Source of the DNA: Mycetocola tolaasinivorans
GTDB taxonomy: Bacteria > Actinomycetota > Actinomycetes > Actinomycetales > Microbacteriaceae
Direction: 5' to 3'
DNA: 45,464 nt
NCBI RefSeq assembly: GCF_003667565.1
Contig: NZ_RCUX01000016.1
Location: 1 to 45,464 of the forward strand
Positions 32,641-41,662 of this stretch are shown one piece after another; position 1 is the first letter of the stretch; each line of letters begins with the position of its first letter. The notes beneath the pieces are model-generated. The model saw only the letters and a program-made list of their open reading frames with translations, was not told the origin of the DNA and did not search any database. A program made the translations under genes and the position numbers.

Positions 32641-33240
32641 TTAGAGGTACGAGATGACGTCCAGTCGGAATTGAGCGATCAGCGCCACGATGATATAGCA
32701 GGCCAGGACGATCGGAATGATCCACTGGAGCAGTCCGGTCGCGACGCGTCGCACGGACTCTCCGCCGCCCAGACGACCCTCACGGAGGTTCACCAGTGTC
32801 ACCACGAGGAACGTGGGGATCATGACCGCCCACGTCCACATGCAGTACACGCAGAGGGTGCCGAGGTCGAAGATCGACTGCGAAATCAGCCAGATGACAA
32901 AGACGATTCCGCCGAGCATGCCCACGTTGAAGAGGATCCAGAACCAGCGGGCGAAGCGCGCCCCGGCCAGCAGGGCAACCCCCACGACAATCGGCGCAAT
33001 CCAGGCGGCCAGTCCGATGATGGGGTTGGGAAAGCCAAATACCGAACCCTGCCAGGAACTCAGGTTTGCCCCACACTGCACGACCAGGCTGAAATCGCAG
33101 CTCAGCGCAGCCTTGGGGTTTTCCAGGTTGGCGATCTTCTCCATCGTCAGGATGAATGCGGGGATCCAGCCCAGGATGCCCGCCACGATCAGGTAGGAGG
33201 CGAACAGGCGTGGTGGACGCGTCGTTTCGGTGCTGGTCAT
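32641..33240 (-). CDS. Vitamin K epoxide reductase family protein
   Basis: A 199-aa membrane protein with four to five helices. It has the VKOR redox centre CVYC in LGTLCVYCMWTWAVM and the loop cysteines in SCDFSLVVQCGANLSSW. Bacterial VKOR replaces DsbB: it reoxidises DsbA-type proteins and passes electrons to menaquinone. The ATG at 33240 is seven bases after a -10 CATAAT (33253-33248), so the mRNA is probably leaderless. The frame stays open far upstream, but that is antisense to rne and not a real extension. A disulfide partnership with the DsbA-like gene next door is possible, though that protein lacks a signal peptide. Confidence 0.93.
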   Translation of the reverse strand: MTSTETTRPPRLFASYLIVAGILGWIPAFILTMEKIANLENPKAALSCDFSLVVQCGANLSSWQGSVFGFPNPIIGLAAWIAPIVVGVALLAGARFARWFWILFNVGMLGGIVFVIWLISQSIFDLGTLCVYCMWTWAVMIPTFLVVTLVNLREGRLGGGESVRRVATGLLQWIIPIVLACYIIVALIAQFRLDVISYL

Positions 33241-33306
33241 GACTGGAATTATGGCATATCGGATTGGGAAAAAGGTCATGCCTTGCGCATTCTGCGACCC
33301 GCCCGT

Positions 33307-33546
33307 GCGATAATGAATTTTGTCGAGGTTTCGCCGCGCGAGGCCAAGACGAAGAAGGCTTATTGGGCACAGATAGCGCCTGATGTGCGAGTGAGCGTTG
33401 GGAAACGCTCCCGCGAAGTGATCTGAGCCACGGGGCCGGTCACTGCAGTGCATAGGATTTGGTGAGTTGAACGCTTCGGCGTAGAGATTCGCCCAAGATT
33501 CCCGGACGGTAGCGCGGCTACTCATCGGATGAGGAGTGCACCAGTA
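33307..33546 (+). promoter_or_regulatory. rne promoter and long leader
   Basis: An extended -10 TGCGATAAT (-10 core 33309-33314) predicts a start near 33321 and a leader of about 225 nt. The leader has a stem GAGCGTT / AACGCTC (33393-33410) and a small hairpin CTCAT / ATGAG (33521-33533) that touches the GAGGAG ribosome site. No gene is seen in it. Folding may govern RNase E/G translation. Confidence 0.55.
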
Positions 33547-36500
33547 ATGGTGAATAAAAAGAACAACGAGGCAGTAACTGCCGAAAATACATCCGCAACC
33601 ACCGAGGGTGCGCAGGAGCCCCAGGCTTCGACCGATGCCCAGGCAGTTGATGCCCCGGTTTCGGCAGTGCCCGGCACGGAGGCGCGAGCGCCTCGTCGCA
33701 CCCGCGGCTCTCGCCGCGTCAGTGCCTCCGCCGGTGCGGCCACCGCACCGAGCGACGCGACGGTCAACGAGGGCGACGCTGCCGCGCCGGTCGTAGCGAA
33801 CGAGAGCGTGCCGGAATCGGCCACCGACGAGCGGGCAGCCGAGACGCCCGCGGTCGAGTCGGCCACGGCCGAGGGTGAGAGTGTCGCCGCACCGCGTCAG
33901 CGCCGTCGGGGCCGCCCGACCAAGGCGGAGCAGCAGGCCGCCGCTGCGGCGAAGGCCGAGGCCGAGAGTGCGGTTCCCGAGGCTGAGAAGCCCGTTGCGG
34001 GCGAGACCGTCGTCGCCGAAACTGTGGCCGCCGAGACCGCAGTGTCCGAGACCGCCGTCGCCGAAGCACCCGTCGCCGAAGCACCCGCCGCCGAAGCGCC
34101 GGCCGCCGAAGCGCCGGCCGCCGTCGACACCACGGCAACCGATTCCGCAGCACCGGCCGCCGCCGCCGATGCAGCCGCCACGAATGTGCCCGCCGCCGAG
34201 GTGCCCGCCGCTGTGGTGAGCCCGCTGCCGGTGCCGTTCGTCTCCGCACCCTCCACCGCACTGATCTTCCTCGCCCCGGATCTCCCGCCGCTGCCGCCGC
34301 GCAGCACCCGCCCGGAGCACCACGAGACCGAAGACGAGGAGGAGTACTCCTCGACCCGTCGTCGTTCGCGTCGTCGTGGCGGCGATCGCGAGAACACCCG
34401 TGACGACCGTCCCGCCCCGCGCGAGAGTGGTCGTGACTCCTACCGTGACGGCGGCCGTGACTCCTACCGCGACGGCGGTCGTGAGAACTCGCGCGATGGC
34501 GGCAACGGCCGTCCGGCGCGCGAGCCCCGCGAGGCCGTGCTCATCACCGAGCCGCAGAAGATCAAGGGCTCGACCCGTCTCGAAGCCAAGAAGCAGCGTC
34601 GCCGTGATGGCCGCGATGCCGGTCGTCGCCGCGCCGTGGTGACCGAGGCCGAGTTCCTCGCCCGCCGCGAGGCTGTGGACCGCACCATGGTCGTGCGCGA
34701 GAAGAACCAGAAGATCCAGATCGGTGTCCTCGAAGACAAGGTCCTGGTTGAGCACTACGTCGCCCGCAACGAGGAGGCGTCGCTGATCGGCAACGTGTAC
34801 CTCGGTCGCGTGCAGAACGTGCTGCCCAGCATGGAGGCCGCGTTTGTCGACATCGGGCGCGGCCGCAATGCCGTCCTCTACTCCGGTGAGGTCGACTGGG
34901 AGGCCGCCGGCACCACCGGTAACCAGCCCCGTCGGATCGAGCTCGCGCTGAAGCCCGGCGACAAGATCCTCGTCCAGGTCACCAAGGACCCGGTGGGCCA
35001 CAAGGGTGCCCGCCTGACCAGCCAGGTTTCGCTGCCCGGTCGCTACCTCGTGTACGTGCCCAACGGCTCCATGTCGGGTATCTCCCGCAAGCTGCCGGAC
35101 ACCGAGCGTGCTCGTCTGAAGAAGATCCTCAAGGCCGTTCTCCCTGAGAACACCGGCGTGATCGTCCGCACCGCGGCCGAGGGTGCCACCGAGGAGCAGC
35201 TGACCCTCGACGTCAACCGCCTCACCTCGCAGTGGGCGCACATCTCCGAGCAGGTCAAGAAGGCCAACGCTCCGGCCCTGCTGCACAGCGAGCCCGATCT
35301 GCTGGTCAAGATCGTCCGTGACGTCTTCAACGAGGACTTCCAGTCGATGGTCATCGCCGGAGACGACGCCCGCGAGATCATCACCAGCTACCTCCAGCAG
35401 GTCGCCCCGGACCTCGTTGACCGCGTCGAGCGCTACGAGGGCAGCAAGGACGTCTTCGACGAGTACCGCATCACCGAGCAGATCGAGAAGGCACTGGACC
35501 GCAAGGTCTGGCTGCCCTCGGGTGGTTCGCTCGTGATCGACCGCACCGAAGCCATGACCGTGATCGACGTCAACACGGGTAAGTTCGTGGGCTCCGGCGG
35601 AAACCTCGAGGAGACCGTCACCAAGAACAACCTGGAGGCCGCAGAAGAGATCGTTCGCCAGCTGCGTCTGCGCGACATCGGTGGCATCATCGTGGTCGAC
35701 TTCATCGACATGGTCCTGGAATCCAACCGTGACCTCGTGCTGCGCCGCGTGATCGAGTGCCTGAGCCGCGACCGCACCAAGCACCAGGTGGCCGAGGTCA
35801 CCTCGCTGGGTCTCGTCCAGATGACCCGCAAGAAGCTGGGTCTCGGCCTGCTGGAATCCTTCAGCGAGCCCTGTGAAACCTGCGCCGGCCGTGGCGTTAT
35901 TGTGCACCACGACCCGGTCGTCAAGCACAAGCAGACCCCGCAGCCCGAGCAGCGTCGCCGCGGTAAGGGTGGCGCGGGCCAGGGCCAGGGTGGCCAGAAC
36001 GGTCAGTCCGGTCAGCAGAACGGTGGAAACACCCAGCAGCCGGCCGTGAACAACGCACCGAAGGCCGCGACCCACGCGATCACCGATGACGCCAAGAACA
36101 TGCTGGCTCAGATCGCCGCGAGCACCATCGCCGGTACCCACGAGCACGAGGCCGCCGCTCAGGCGGAGGCCGCGGCACCGACCGCCGCCGAGGGTCGCAA
36201 GAAGCGTCGCCGGGGTGGAAAGAGCCGTGATGCCCAGCTGCAGCTGGAACTCTCGGAGTCGCCCGCCGCCGAGACCGCCGCGCTCCTGCTGCCTCCGGCA
36301 GTCGAGTCCGTGCAGGTCGAGGTAGCCTCGGTGAGTGCGCCGGCCGCCGCCGAGCGCCAGAACTCATCAGAGCGTCAGAACCAGCAGGAACGTCAAAACC
36401 AGCAGGAACGTCAGGCCGAGCGTTCGGATCAGAACGAGCGCCCTGCTCGTCCCGCGCGTTCGCGCTCGGGTCGTCGCGGTCACGAGTCGCTGCCGCTGCT

Positions 36501-36702
36501 CGACATTCCGCTCGAGGCCGTGCGTAAGAACCACAAGGTGGACGTCAAGGTGGCCGAGGATCTCCTCGGTTCCGTCCTCGACGCGCTGCCTGAGCCGAAG
36601 CAGCCGGGTAAGGGCCGCAACCGCAACCGTCGCGTCAGCACCCAGGCACTCACCGGCACCCCGGTGCGCCACGATGGAGATGCGCAGCCCAGCGCCGAAT
36701 AG
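33547..36702 (+). CDS. rne: Ribonuclease E/G
   Basis: Endonuclease that starts mRNA decay and matures rRNA and tRNA. The 1051-aa protein has a disordered Ala/Glu-rich N-terminal arm of about 250 residues, an Arg/Asp-rich repeat (DSYRDGGR), then the catalytic half: S1 domain LIGNVYLGRVQNVLPSMEAA, DNase-I-like core VIDVNTGKFVGSGGNLEETV and VVDFIDMVL, and the zinc link CETCAGRG. The C-terminal tail is Gln/Arg-rich (ERQNQQERQNQQ). Actinobacterial enzymes carry the catalytic domain between two disordered arms, as here. The ATG at 33547 has GAGGAG ten bases upstream; ATG 33529 would add six residues. Confidence 0.95.
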   Translation: MVNKKNNEAVTAENTSATTEGAQEPQASTDAQAVDAPVSAVPGTEARAPRRTRGSRRVSASAGAATAPSDATVNEGDAAAPVVANESVPESATDERAAETPAVESATAEGESVAAPRQRRRGRPTKAEQQAAAAAKAEAESAVPEAEKPVAGETVVAETVAAETAVSETAVAEAPVAEAPAAEAPAAEAPAAVDTTATDSAAPAAAADAAATNVPAAEVPAAVVSPLPVPFVSAPSTALIFLAPDLPPLPPRSTRPEHHETEDEEEYSSTRRRSRRRGGDRENTRDDRPAPRESGRDSYRDGGRDSYRDGGRENSRDGGNGRPAREPREAVLITEPQKIKGSTRLEAKKQRRRDGRDAGRRRAVVTEAEFLARREAVDRTMVVREKNQKIQIGVLEDKVLVEHYVARNEEASLIGNVYLGRVQNVLPSMEAAFVDIGRGRNAVLYSGEVDWEAAGTTGNQPRRIELALKPGDKILVQVTKDPVGHKGARLTSQVSLPGRYLVYVPNGSMSGISRKLPDTERARLKKILKAVLPENTGVIVRTAAEGATEEQLTLDVNRLTSQWAHISEQVKKANAPALLHSEPDLLVKIVRDVFNEDFQSMVIAGDDAREIITSYLQQVAPDLVDRVERYEGSKDVFDEYRITEQIEKALDRKVWLPSGGSLVIDRTEAMTVIDVNTGKFVGSGGNLEETVTKNNLEAAEEIVRQLRLRDIGGIIVVDFIDMVLESNRDLVLRRVIECLSRDRTKHQVAEVTSLGLVQMTRKKLGLGLLESFSEPCETCAGRGVIVHHDPVVKHKQTPQPEQRRRGKGGAGQGQGGQNGQSGQQNGGNTQQPAVNNAPKAATHAITDDAKNMLAQIAASTIAGTHEHEAAAQAEAAAPTAAEGRKKRRRGGKSRDAQLQLELSESPAAETAALLLPPAVESVQVEVASVSAPAAAERQNSSERQNQQERQNQQERQAERSDQNERPARPARSRSGRRGHESLPLLDIPLEAVRKNHKVDVKVAEDLLGSVLDALPEPKQPGKGRNRNRRVSTQALTGTPVRHDGDAQPSAE

Positions 36703-36710
36703 CGCCACAT

Positions 36711-36750
36711 AAAACAATCGCCGCCCCGGAAACGGGGCGGCGATTGTTTT
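36711..36750. terminator. Terminator after rne
   Basis: 18-bp perfect stem 36711-36728 / 36733-36750 with a GAAA tetraloop and T-run inside the stem end. Also serves the converging TetR gene. Confidence 0.95.
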
Positions 36751-36758
36751 ACCCCGGA

Positions 36759-37337
36759 CTAGTCGAGGCTCAGGAGTGGATTGAGGTGCTGGGCGAGCGC
36801 GCGCCGCAGCTCATCGGCGATGCTGATGCTGCGATCCGTAACCCACTGCTGCTGGAGCCCGTCCGCCAGTGCGATCAGTGCGCGAGCATCCCGGATGCGC
36901 TCCCCTTCGGGGCGGGTATCACCGAGTGTTTCCAGGTGTTCGGCGAAGTCGGCCGTCATGCGAGCGTAGCGCTCGCGGAAATACGGTGCTGCTGGATGCT
37001 CGGGCGAGCTGGCCGCGGCCGACATCGTCACGAACAGTTCGATCAGTCCGGGCCGCGTGGTGTTGCGCGCCAGGACCGCAAGAAAGTCGCGCAGTGGATG
37101 CTCGGGGGAGATGGCGGCCTCATCCACCTCGTCGCGTCGGCGCAGGATCTGGACGAGGAGATCCTCGCGGGATTCGAAGTAGTGCATGACCCCGGCGAGG
37201 CTCAGCTCGCAGCGCGCGGCGACCGTGCGCAGGGAGGTGCCGCGATAGCCCTCGTCCGCGAAGACCTCGAGTGCGGTGGTGAGGATTTTTTCGCGCTGGC
37301 GCTGTCCCTTGGGGGAGAGTGGTGACCGATCGGACAT
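36759..37337 (-). CDS. TetR family regulator of the sugar transporter/GH3 pair
   Basis: A 192-aa repressor. N-terminal helix-turn-helix: QREKILTTALEVFADEGYRG, TSLRTVAARCELSLAGVMHY, FESREDLLVQILRRRDEV. The C-terminal domain resembles the TetR group that controls sugar-related genes in Actinobacteria (LARNTTRPGLIELFVTMSAA). The ATG at 37337 is six bases after a -10 TACGAT, so leaderless. It is divergent from the MFS gene, an arrangement common for glucoside operon repressors; the inducer is likely a glucoside (inference). Confidence 0.88.
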   Translation of the reverse strand: MSDRSPLSPKGQRQREKILTTALEVFADEGYRGTSLRTVAARCELSLAGVMHYFESREDLLVQILRRRDEVDEAAISPEHPLRDFLAVLARNTTRPGLIELFVTMSAAASSPEHPAAPYFRERYARMTADFAEHLETLGDTRPEGERIRDARALIALADGLQQQWVTDRSISIADELRRALAQHLNPLLSLD

Positions 37338-37343
37338 CCGCCC

Positions 37344-37371
37344 ATCGTATATCAGCCGCACCGGTATGCAA
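37344..37371 (-). promoter_or_regulatory. TetR gene promoter; divergent regulatory gap
   Basis: On minus, TTGCAT (37371-37366) and TACGAT (37349-37344) with 16 bp between them. A direct repeat GTATGC at 37364-37369 and 37386-37391 in the same gap may be operator sequence for the TetR protein; the second copy overlaps a TATGCT that could be the MFS -10. Confidence 0.55.
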
Positions 37372-37424
37372 CAAAACCGTTCACTGTATGCTTTTGAGTG
37401 TCAACGCCGACCTCAAGGAGAATC

Positions 37425-38693
37425 GTGACCCAACCGCCGAGTTCCACCGACGTCCCCCAGGGGGATGTCGCGCCCACGGAGTTTACCCCGCCACTCCGCG
37501 TGCTCTTGGGCACGCTGCTACCGGCCAATATCGCCATGTTCATGGTGTGGGGTGCCACCGCCTCGCTGCTGCTCTCGCTCCAGATTCAGGATCTCGATCC
37601 CGATAATAAGGAGGCCAACCTCTCCCTGGTCCTCACCGTGGGTGCGCTCTGTGCGATGATCGCGCAACCCCTCGCCGGCGTTGTTTCGGATCGTACCCGC
37701 AGCCGGTTTGGGCCGCGCGCCCCCTGGATCGTGGGCGGCAGCCTCGTGGGTGGCCTCGCCCTCATCGGAATGGGGCTCGGCACGACGATCTGGCAGATCA
37801 TGATCGCCTGGATCGCCGTACAGATCGCCTACAACTTCGCGCAGGGCCCGCTGAGTGCGATCCTGCCGGACCGCGTCCCGAGCGGACTGCGCGGCAGCTT
37901 CTCGGCGATCATCGGCCTGGGCGTCATGCTCGGCATGGTCGGTGGGCAGATGGTCGGTGCGATGTTCGCCCGAAACATCCCCACCGGATACATGGTTTTT
38001 GCCGGAATCGCCCTGGTCGCCCTCACCCTGTTTGTGGTCATCAACCCGGATAAGGACAACCGCCACCGCCCGCGCGAGAGATTTGTTGTCACCACGTTCC
38101 TGCGCGGCTTCTGGGTCAACCCGATCAAGCACCCCGACTTCTTCTGGACCTTCACCGGCCGTCTGCTGCTGAACGCGGGCTATCTCATGGTCAGCACCTA
38201 CAGCATCTACATTCTGCAGGACTACATCGGCGTCACCGCCGAGCGCGCGGTCCAGCTGACCCCGCAGTACGCGATGCTGAGCATGGGCGCGCTGTTGATT
38301 TCGACTCTGATCTCCGGCCCGCTCTCGGACCGTCTCAAGCGTCGTCGGGTCTTCATCGTGTCGTCCAGCATCGTGCTTGCCTGCGCCCTCTGTATTCCGC
38401 TGCTGATGCCCACCGAGGTGGGCATGGGGCTCTTCTCGCTGGTGTCCGGTCTGGGCTTCGGTATGTTCCAGGCGGTCGATACCGCCCTCATCAGTGAGGT
38501 GCTGCCCAGCAAGGCGGACTTCGCGAAAGACCTCGGCGTCATTAACATCGCCGCGACCCTCCCGCAGACCCTCGCCCCGGCACTCGCCGGCGTCATCGCG
38601 CTGAGCTTTGGCTACGTGATGCTCTTCCCCATCGGCATCCTCCTGGTTATCCTGGGCGGAATCGCCGTCATTCCCGTTCGTTCCGTTCGCTAG
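37425..38693 (+). CDS. MFS transporter (glycoside-pentoside-hexuronide type)
   Basis: A 422-aa transporter with about 12 helices, for example LPANIAMFMVWGATASLLLS and MVFAGIALVALTLFVVINPD. The loop GVVSDRTRSRFGPRAPWIVG between helices 2 and 3 matches the MFS conserved motif. Related proteins take up sugars; placement before a beta-glucosidase gene suggests import of beta-glucosides. GTG at 37425 has AAGGAG five bases before it. Spacing of 26 bp to the GH3 gene indicates one operon. Confidence 0.88.
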   Translation: MTQPPSSTDVPQGDVAPTEFTPPLRVLLGTLLPANIAMFMVWGATASLLLSLQIQDLDPDNKEANLSLVLTVGALCAMIAQPLAGVVSDRTRSRFGPRAPWIVGGSLVGGLALIGMGLGTTIWQIMIAWIAVQIAYNFAQGPLSAILPDRVPSGLRGSFSAIIGLGVMLGMVGGQMVGAMFARNIPTGYMVFAGIALVALTLFVVINPDKDNRHRPRERFVVTTFLRGFWVNPIKHPDFFWTFTGRLLLNAGYLMVSTYSIYILQDYIGVTAERAVQLTPQYAMLSMGALLISTLISGPLSDRLKRRRVFIVSSSIVLACALCIPLLMPTEVGMGLFSLVSGLGFGMFQAVDTALISEVLPSKADFAKDLGVINIAATLPQTLAPALAGVIALSFGYVMLFPIGILLVILGGIAVIPVRSVR

Positions 38694-38719
38694 CTCGTTT
38701 TCAACCCCGAAAGGTCACC

Positions 38720-40975
38720 ATGTCACTCCACCCGCAGACCGAATCGATCCTTGCCACCCTGACCCTCGAGCAGAAGGCTTCGCTGCTGAGCGGCGCATCC
38801 TTCTGGGATACCGAGGGCATCGAGGATGCCGGCGTGCCCTCGATCATCCTCTCCGATGGCCCCCACGGTGTGCGTCGCCAATCCACCGGGGGAGACCACC
38901 TCGGGTTGCTCGATGGTGAGCCCGCGACCTGCTTCCCGCCCGCCGTTGGGCTCGGCTCCAGCTGGGATCCGATCCTCGTCGAGCGCGTGGGTGAGGCCCT
39001 GGGACGCGAGGCTCAGGCCAAGCGTGTGAGCGTTCTGCTGGGACCGGGAATCAACATCAAGCGCGATCCGCGCTGTGGCCGAAACTTCGAATACCTCTCC
39101 GAGGACCCGCTGCACGCGGGTGTGCTCGGTAGCGCGTTTGTGCGCGGCGTGCAGTCCCAGGGCGTGGGCACCTCGCTCAAGCACTATGCGGCGAACAACC
39201 AGGAGACTGATCGCCTGCGGGTGAGCGCCGAGATCGACACCCGTACTCTGCGCGAGCTCTACCTTCCGGCGTTCCGCCGCGTCGTGACCGAGACCCAGCC
39301 GTGGACGGTGATGTGCTCGTATAACAGGGTCAATGGCGTCTACGCCTCCGAGCACAACTGGCTGCTCAACACCGTGCTGCGTGACGAGTGGGGATTTGAG
39401 GGCGTCGTGGTGTCCGACTGGGGTGCCGTGCGCGACCGCGTACCCGCACTGGCCGCGGGCCTCGACCTCGAGATGCCGAGCACCAATGGCCGTACCGACG
39501 CGGACGTTGTCGCCGCGGTTAACGATGGCTCGCTCGACATCGCCGTGGTCGACACCGCCGCGCGCCGCCTGATCGACCTCGCCCTGCACGGCCGTGATGG
39601 CCTGTGGGCAGACGCCGAGCTCGACGTCCCCGGCCAGCACGCCTTGGCGCGCGAGATCGCCGGCCGCAGCATCGTGCTGCTGCGTAATGAGGGAGACATC
39701 CTGCCGTTGACCCCGGGCGCGGGTTCACTCGCGGTCATTGGTGAGTTTGCCCGCACCCCGCGCTATCAGGGTGCCGGAAGCTCGCAGATCGTGCCGACCC
39801 GTCTCGACAACGCGCTCGACGAGATTCGCGCGCAGGCCGGTGCCGATGTGCCCTACGCCGCGGGCTTCACCCTCGAGGGCGACGAGGATGCCGCCCTCGC
39901 CGATGAGGCCGTGCGGGTGGCCTCTGCGGCCGAGACCGTCCTGTACTTTATGGGGCTGCCGTCGAGCGCCGAATCCGAGGGCTTCGACCGCGACGACATC
40001 GAGCTGCCCGCGGCCCAGACCGCGCTGCTCGAGCGCCTGCTCGCGGTCAACCCGCGGATCATTGTGGTGCTGAGCAATGGTGCCGTGGTGCGGGTATCCG
40101 ACTGGAACGAGCGTGTGCCCGCGCTGGTTGAGGGCTGGCTGCTGGGCCAGGCGGGCGGCGGCGCGATCGCCGACGTACTGTTTGGCGTGGTGAACCCCTC
40201 GGGCCGCCTGACCGAGTCGATTCCCGAGCGCCTGCAGGATGTCCCGGCGTTCACGAGCTTCCCCGGTGAGCATGGTTCGGTGCGCTATGCCGAGGGCCTG
40301 TACGTGGGTTACCGTCACTACGACACCCGCGAGGCCGCGGTGACCTACCCGTTCGGTTTCGGGCTCTCCTACACCTCGTTTGCCTACGACCACCCGGTGG
40401 CCCGGGTCGAGGGGGAGACCGTGCGCGTGAGCGTGCACGTCACCAACACCGGTGCGCGCGACGGCCGCGAGGTCGTGCAGGTCTACAGCGGGTTGCCCGG
40501 TGCCGAGGTTTCGCGCCCCGTGCACGAGCTGCGCGCCTTCGCCTCGGTTGAGATCCCCGCGGGCGAAACCCGCGAGGTCGAGCTGAGCTTCCCGGTGGCC
40601 GGGCTCGCGTACTTCTCCACCATCGCCGATGTGTGGAGCGTCGAGGGTGGTACGTATGTGATCGAGATCGCCGCCTCCTCGCGGGACATCCGCGCGCACC
40701 TGGACATCCAGGTGGCCGGCGATCCCTCGCCGATTCCGCTGAGCGTCAACTCAACCCTGGGTGAGTGGTTCGCGCACCCGGTGGGCGCGCCGATCCTGAA
40801 TGCGGCTTTCGCGCAGGTGCTCGCCGAGGCGCCGGCCGTGGGCGGCATGCTGAACGATCCGCACCTGCGGAAGATGGCCGAGCAGATGCCGATGTCGCAG
40901 ATGGTGGCCTTCGGTGCTCTCTCGCCCGAGCAGGCCCAGGGCCTCGTGAGCGCGGTGGAGCAGGCCAGCGCCTAG
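38720..40975 (+). CDS. Glycoside hydrolase family 3 beta-glucosidase
   Basis: A 751-aa cytoplasmic enzyme that cleaves beta-glucosides. Features in order: GH3 N-terminal barrel with SDGPHGVRRQ, LLGPGINIKRDPRCGRNFEY and KHYAANNQE; the catalytic nucleophile Asp in GVVVSDWGAV (residues about 223-232); the C-terminal GH3 sandwich with IVLLRNEGDILPLTP and LLGQAGGGAIADVLFGVVNP; and a fibronectin-III-like domain (RVSVHVTNTGARDGREVVQV). About 75 residues follow, which is longer than the minimal family. No signal peptide, so substrates must enter through the MFS transporter. AAAGG precedes the ATG. Family is firm; exact glucoside unknown. Confidence 0.93.
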   Translation: MSLHPQTESILATLTLEQKASLLSGASFWDTEGIEDAGVPSIILSDGPHGVRRQSTGGDHLGLLDGEPATCFPPAVGLGSSWDPILVERVGEALGREAQAKRVSVLLGPGINIKRDPRCGRNFEYLSEDPLHAGVLGSAFVRGVQSQGVGTSLKHYAANNQETDRLRVSAEIDTRTLRELYLPAFRRVVTETQPWTVMCSYNRVNGVYASEHNWLLNTVLRDEWGFEGVVVSDWGAVRDRVPALAAGLDLEMPSTNGRTDADVVAAVNDGSLDIAVVDTAARRLIDLALHGRDGLWADAELDVPGQHALAREIAGRSIVLLRNEGDILPLTPGAGSLAVIGEFARTPRYQGAGSSQIVPTRLDNALDEIRAQAGADVPYAAGFTLEGDEDAALADEAVRVASAAETVLYFMGLPSSAESEGFDRDDIELPAAQTALLERLLAVNPRIIVVLSNGAVVRVSDWNERVPALVEGWLLGQAGGGAIADVLFGVVNPSGRLTESIPERLQDVPAFTSFPGEHGSVRYAEGLYVGYRHYDTREAAVTYPFGFGLSYTSFAYDHPVARVEGETVRVSVHVTNTGARDGREVVQVYSGLPGAEVSRPVHELRAFASVEIPAGETREVELSFPVAGLAYFSTIADVWSVEGGTYVIEIAASSRDIRAHLDIQVAGDPSPIPLSVNSTLGEWFAHPVGAPILNAAFAQVLAEAPAVGGMLNDPHLRKMAEQMPMSQMVAFGALSPEQAQGLVSAVEQASA

Positions 40976-40990
40976 CCTCATGCACGGGCG

Positions 40991-41023
40991 GCGGGGCGGC
41001 ATCCGATTCGGATGCCGCCCCGC
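40991..41023. terminator. Hairpin after the GH3 gene
   Basis: GCGGGGCGGCATCC (40991-41004) pairs with 41010-41023 around GATTC. T-run is only TT, so termination may be partial. It also ends the converging GNAT gene. Confidence 0.7.
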
Positions 41024-41043
41024 TTCCGTATCGTCCCGAGCCG

Positions 41044-41616
41044 CTACGGGGTCGGGTATTCGGGCCGGGTGAGTGCGTACACGTATTCGCTGCCCCAGGC
41101 ACCGTCCGGGGTCTGGTCGTTGTCGATGAGGTGTGCCTCCCGGCGCAGGCCGAGACGCTCACAGACCCGCACCGATCCGAGGTTTCGGGTGTCGAGTCGG
41201 GCGAAGACACGGTGGGCCCCGAGCCGTGTGAATGCAAGGTCGAGCGCCGCACGGGCGGCCTCCACCGCAAACCCCCGCCCCCGAACCTCGGGGGAGAACA
41301 CCCAGCCAATTTCGACCTGACGCGCGCGGGCACCGGTCAGGGTGAGCGGCACCTCACCGATCAGGAGGCCGTCGTGCAGGATGGCAAGGGTGAGGCTGTC
41401 GCCGCTTTCGGCCCAGCGCCGCGCCGCCGCGGCACGATTCACGGCCTCCGAAGATTCGGGCGCGCTGAGCGGGGCGCGGTAGAGATATTCGGCCACCTCG
41501 GCGCGGCCCTGATAGGCGAGGTGCGCCTCGGCATCCTCCGCGGTGAAAAACCGCAGGGTGAGGCGCTCGGTGGTGAGGGGAAGGTAATGGGCAGGGATAA
41601 CGTTCTCGATGTCCAT
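41044..41616 (-). CDS. GNAT family N-acetyltransferase (RimJ/RimL-like)
   Basis: A 190-aa protein, probably acetylating a protein N-terminus or small molecule using acetyl-CoA. Typical start LTTERLTLRFFTAEDAEAHL and the acetyl-CoA loop EIGWVFSPEVRGRGFAVEAA (Q/RxxGxG/A type), then ALDLAFTRLGAHRVFARLDT and NLGSVRVCERLGLRREAH. ATG at 41616. No operon partner: the next gene on the strand ends 46 bp upstream, without a terminator in between. Target unknown. Confidence 0.9.
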   Translation of the reverse strand: MDIENVIPAHYLPLTTERLTLRFFTAEDAEAHLAYQGRAEVAEYLYRAPLSAPESSEAVNRAAAARRWAESGDSLTLAILHDGLLIGEVPLTLTGARARQVEIGWVFSPEVRGRGFAVEAARAALDLAFTRLGAHRVFARLDTRNLGSVRVCERLGLRREAHLIDNDQTPDGAWGSEYVYALTRPEYPTP

Positions 41617-41662
41617 GCGTCAACGCTATCGGATCGGGGCCTGGGAGATGGTTCGCGGCCGC

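Noticed and set aside
33241..36147. Long open frame antisense to rne, continuous with the VKOR frame
   Set aside because: Only the part from 33240 down encodes VKOR features. The upstream part is low-complexity and is the complement of the RNase E/G repeats.
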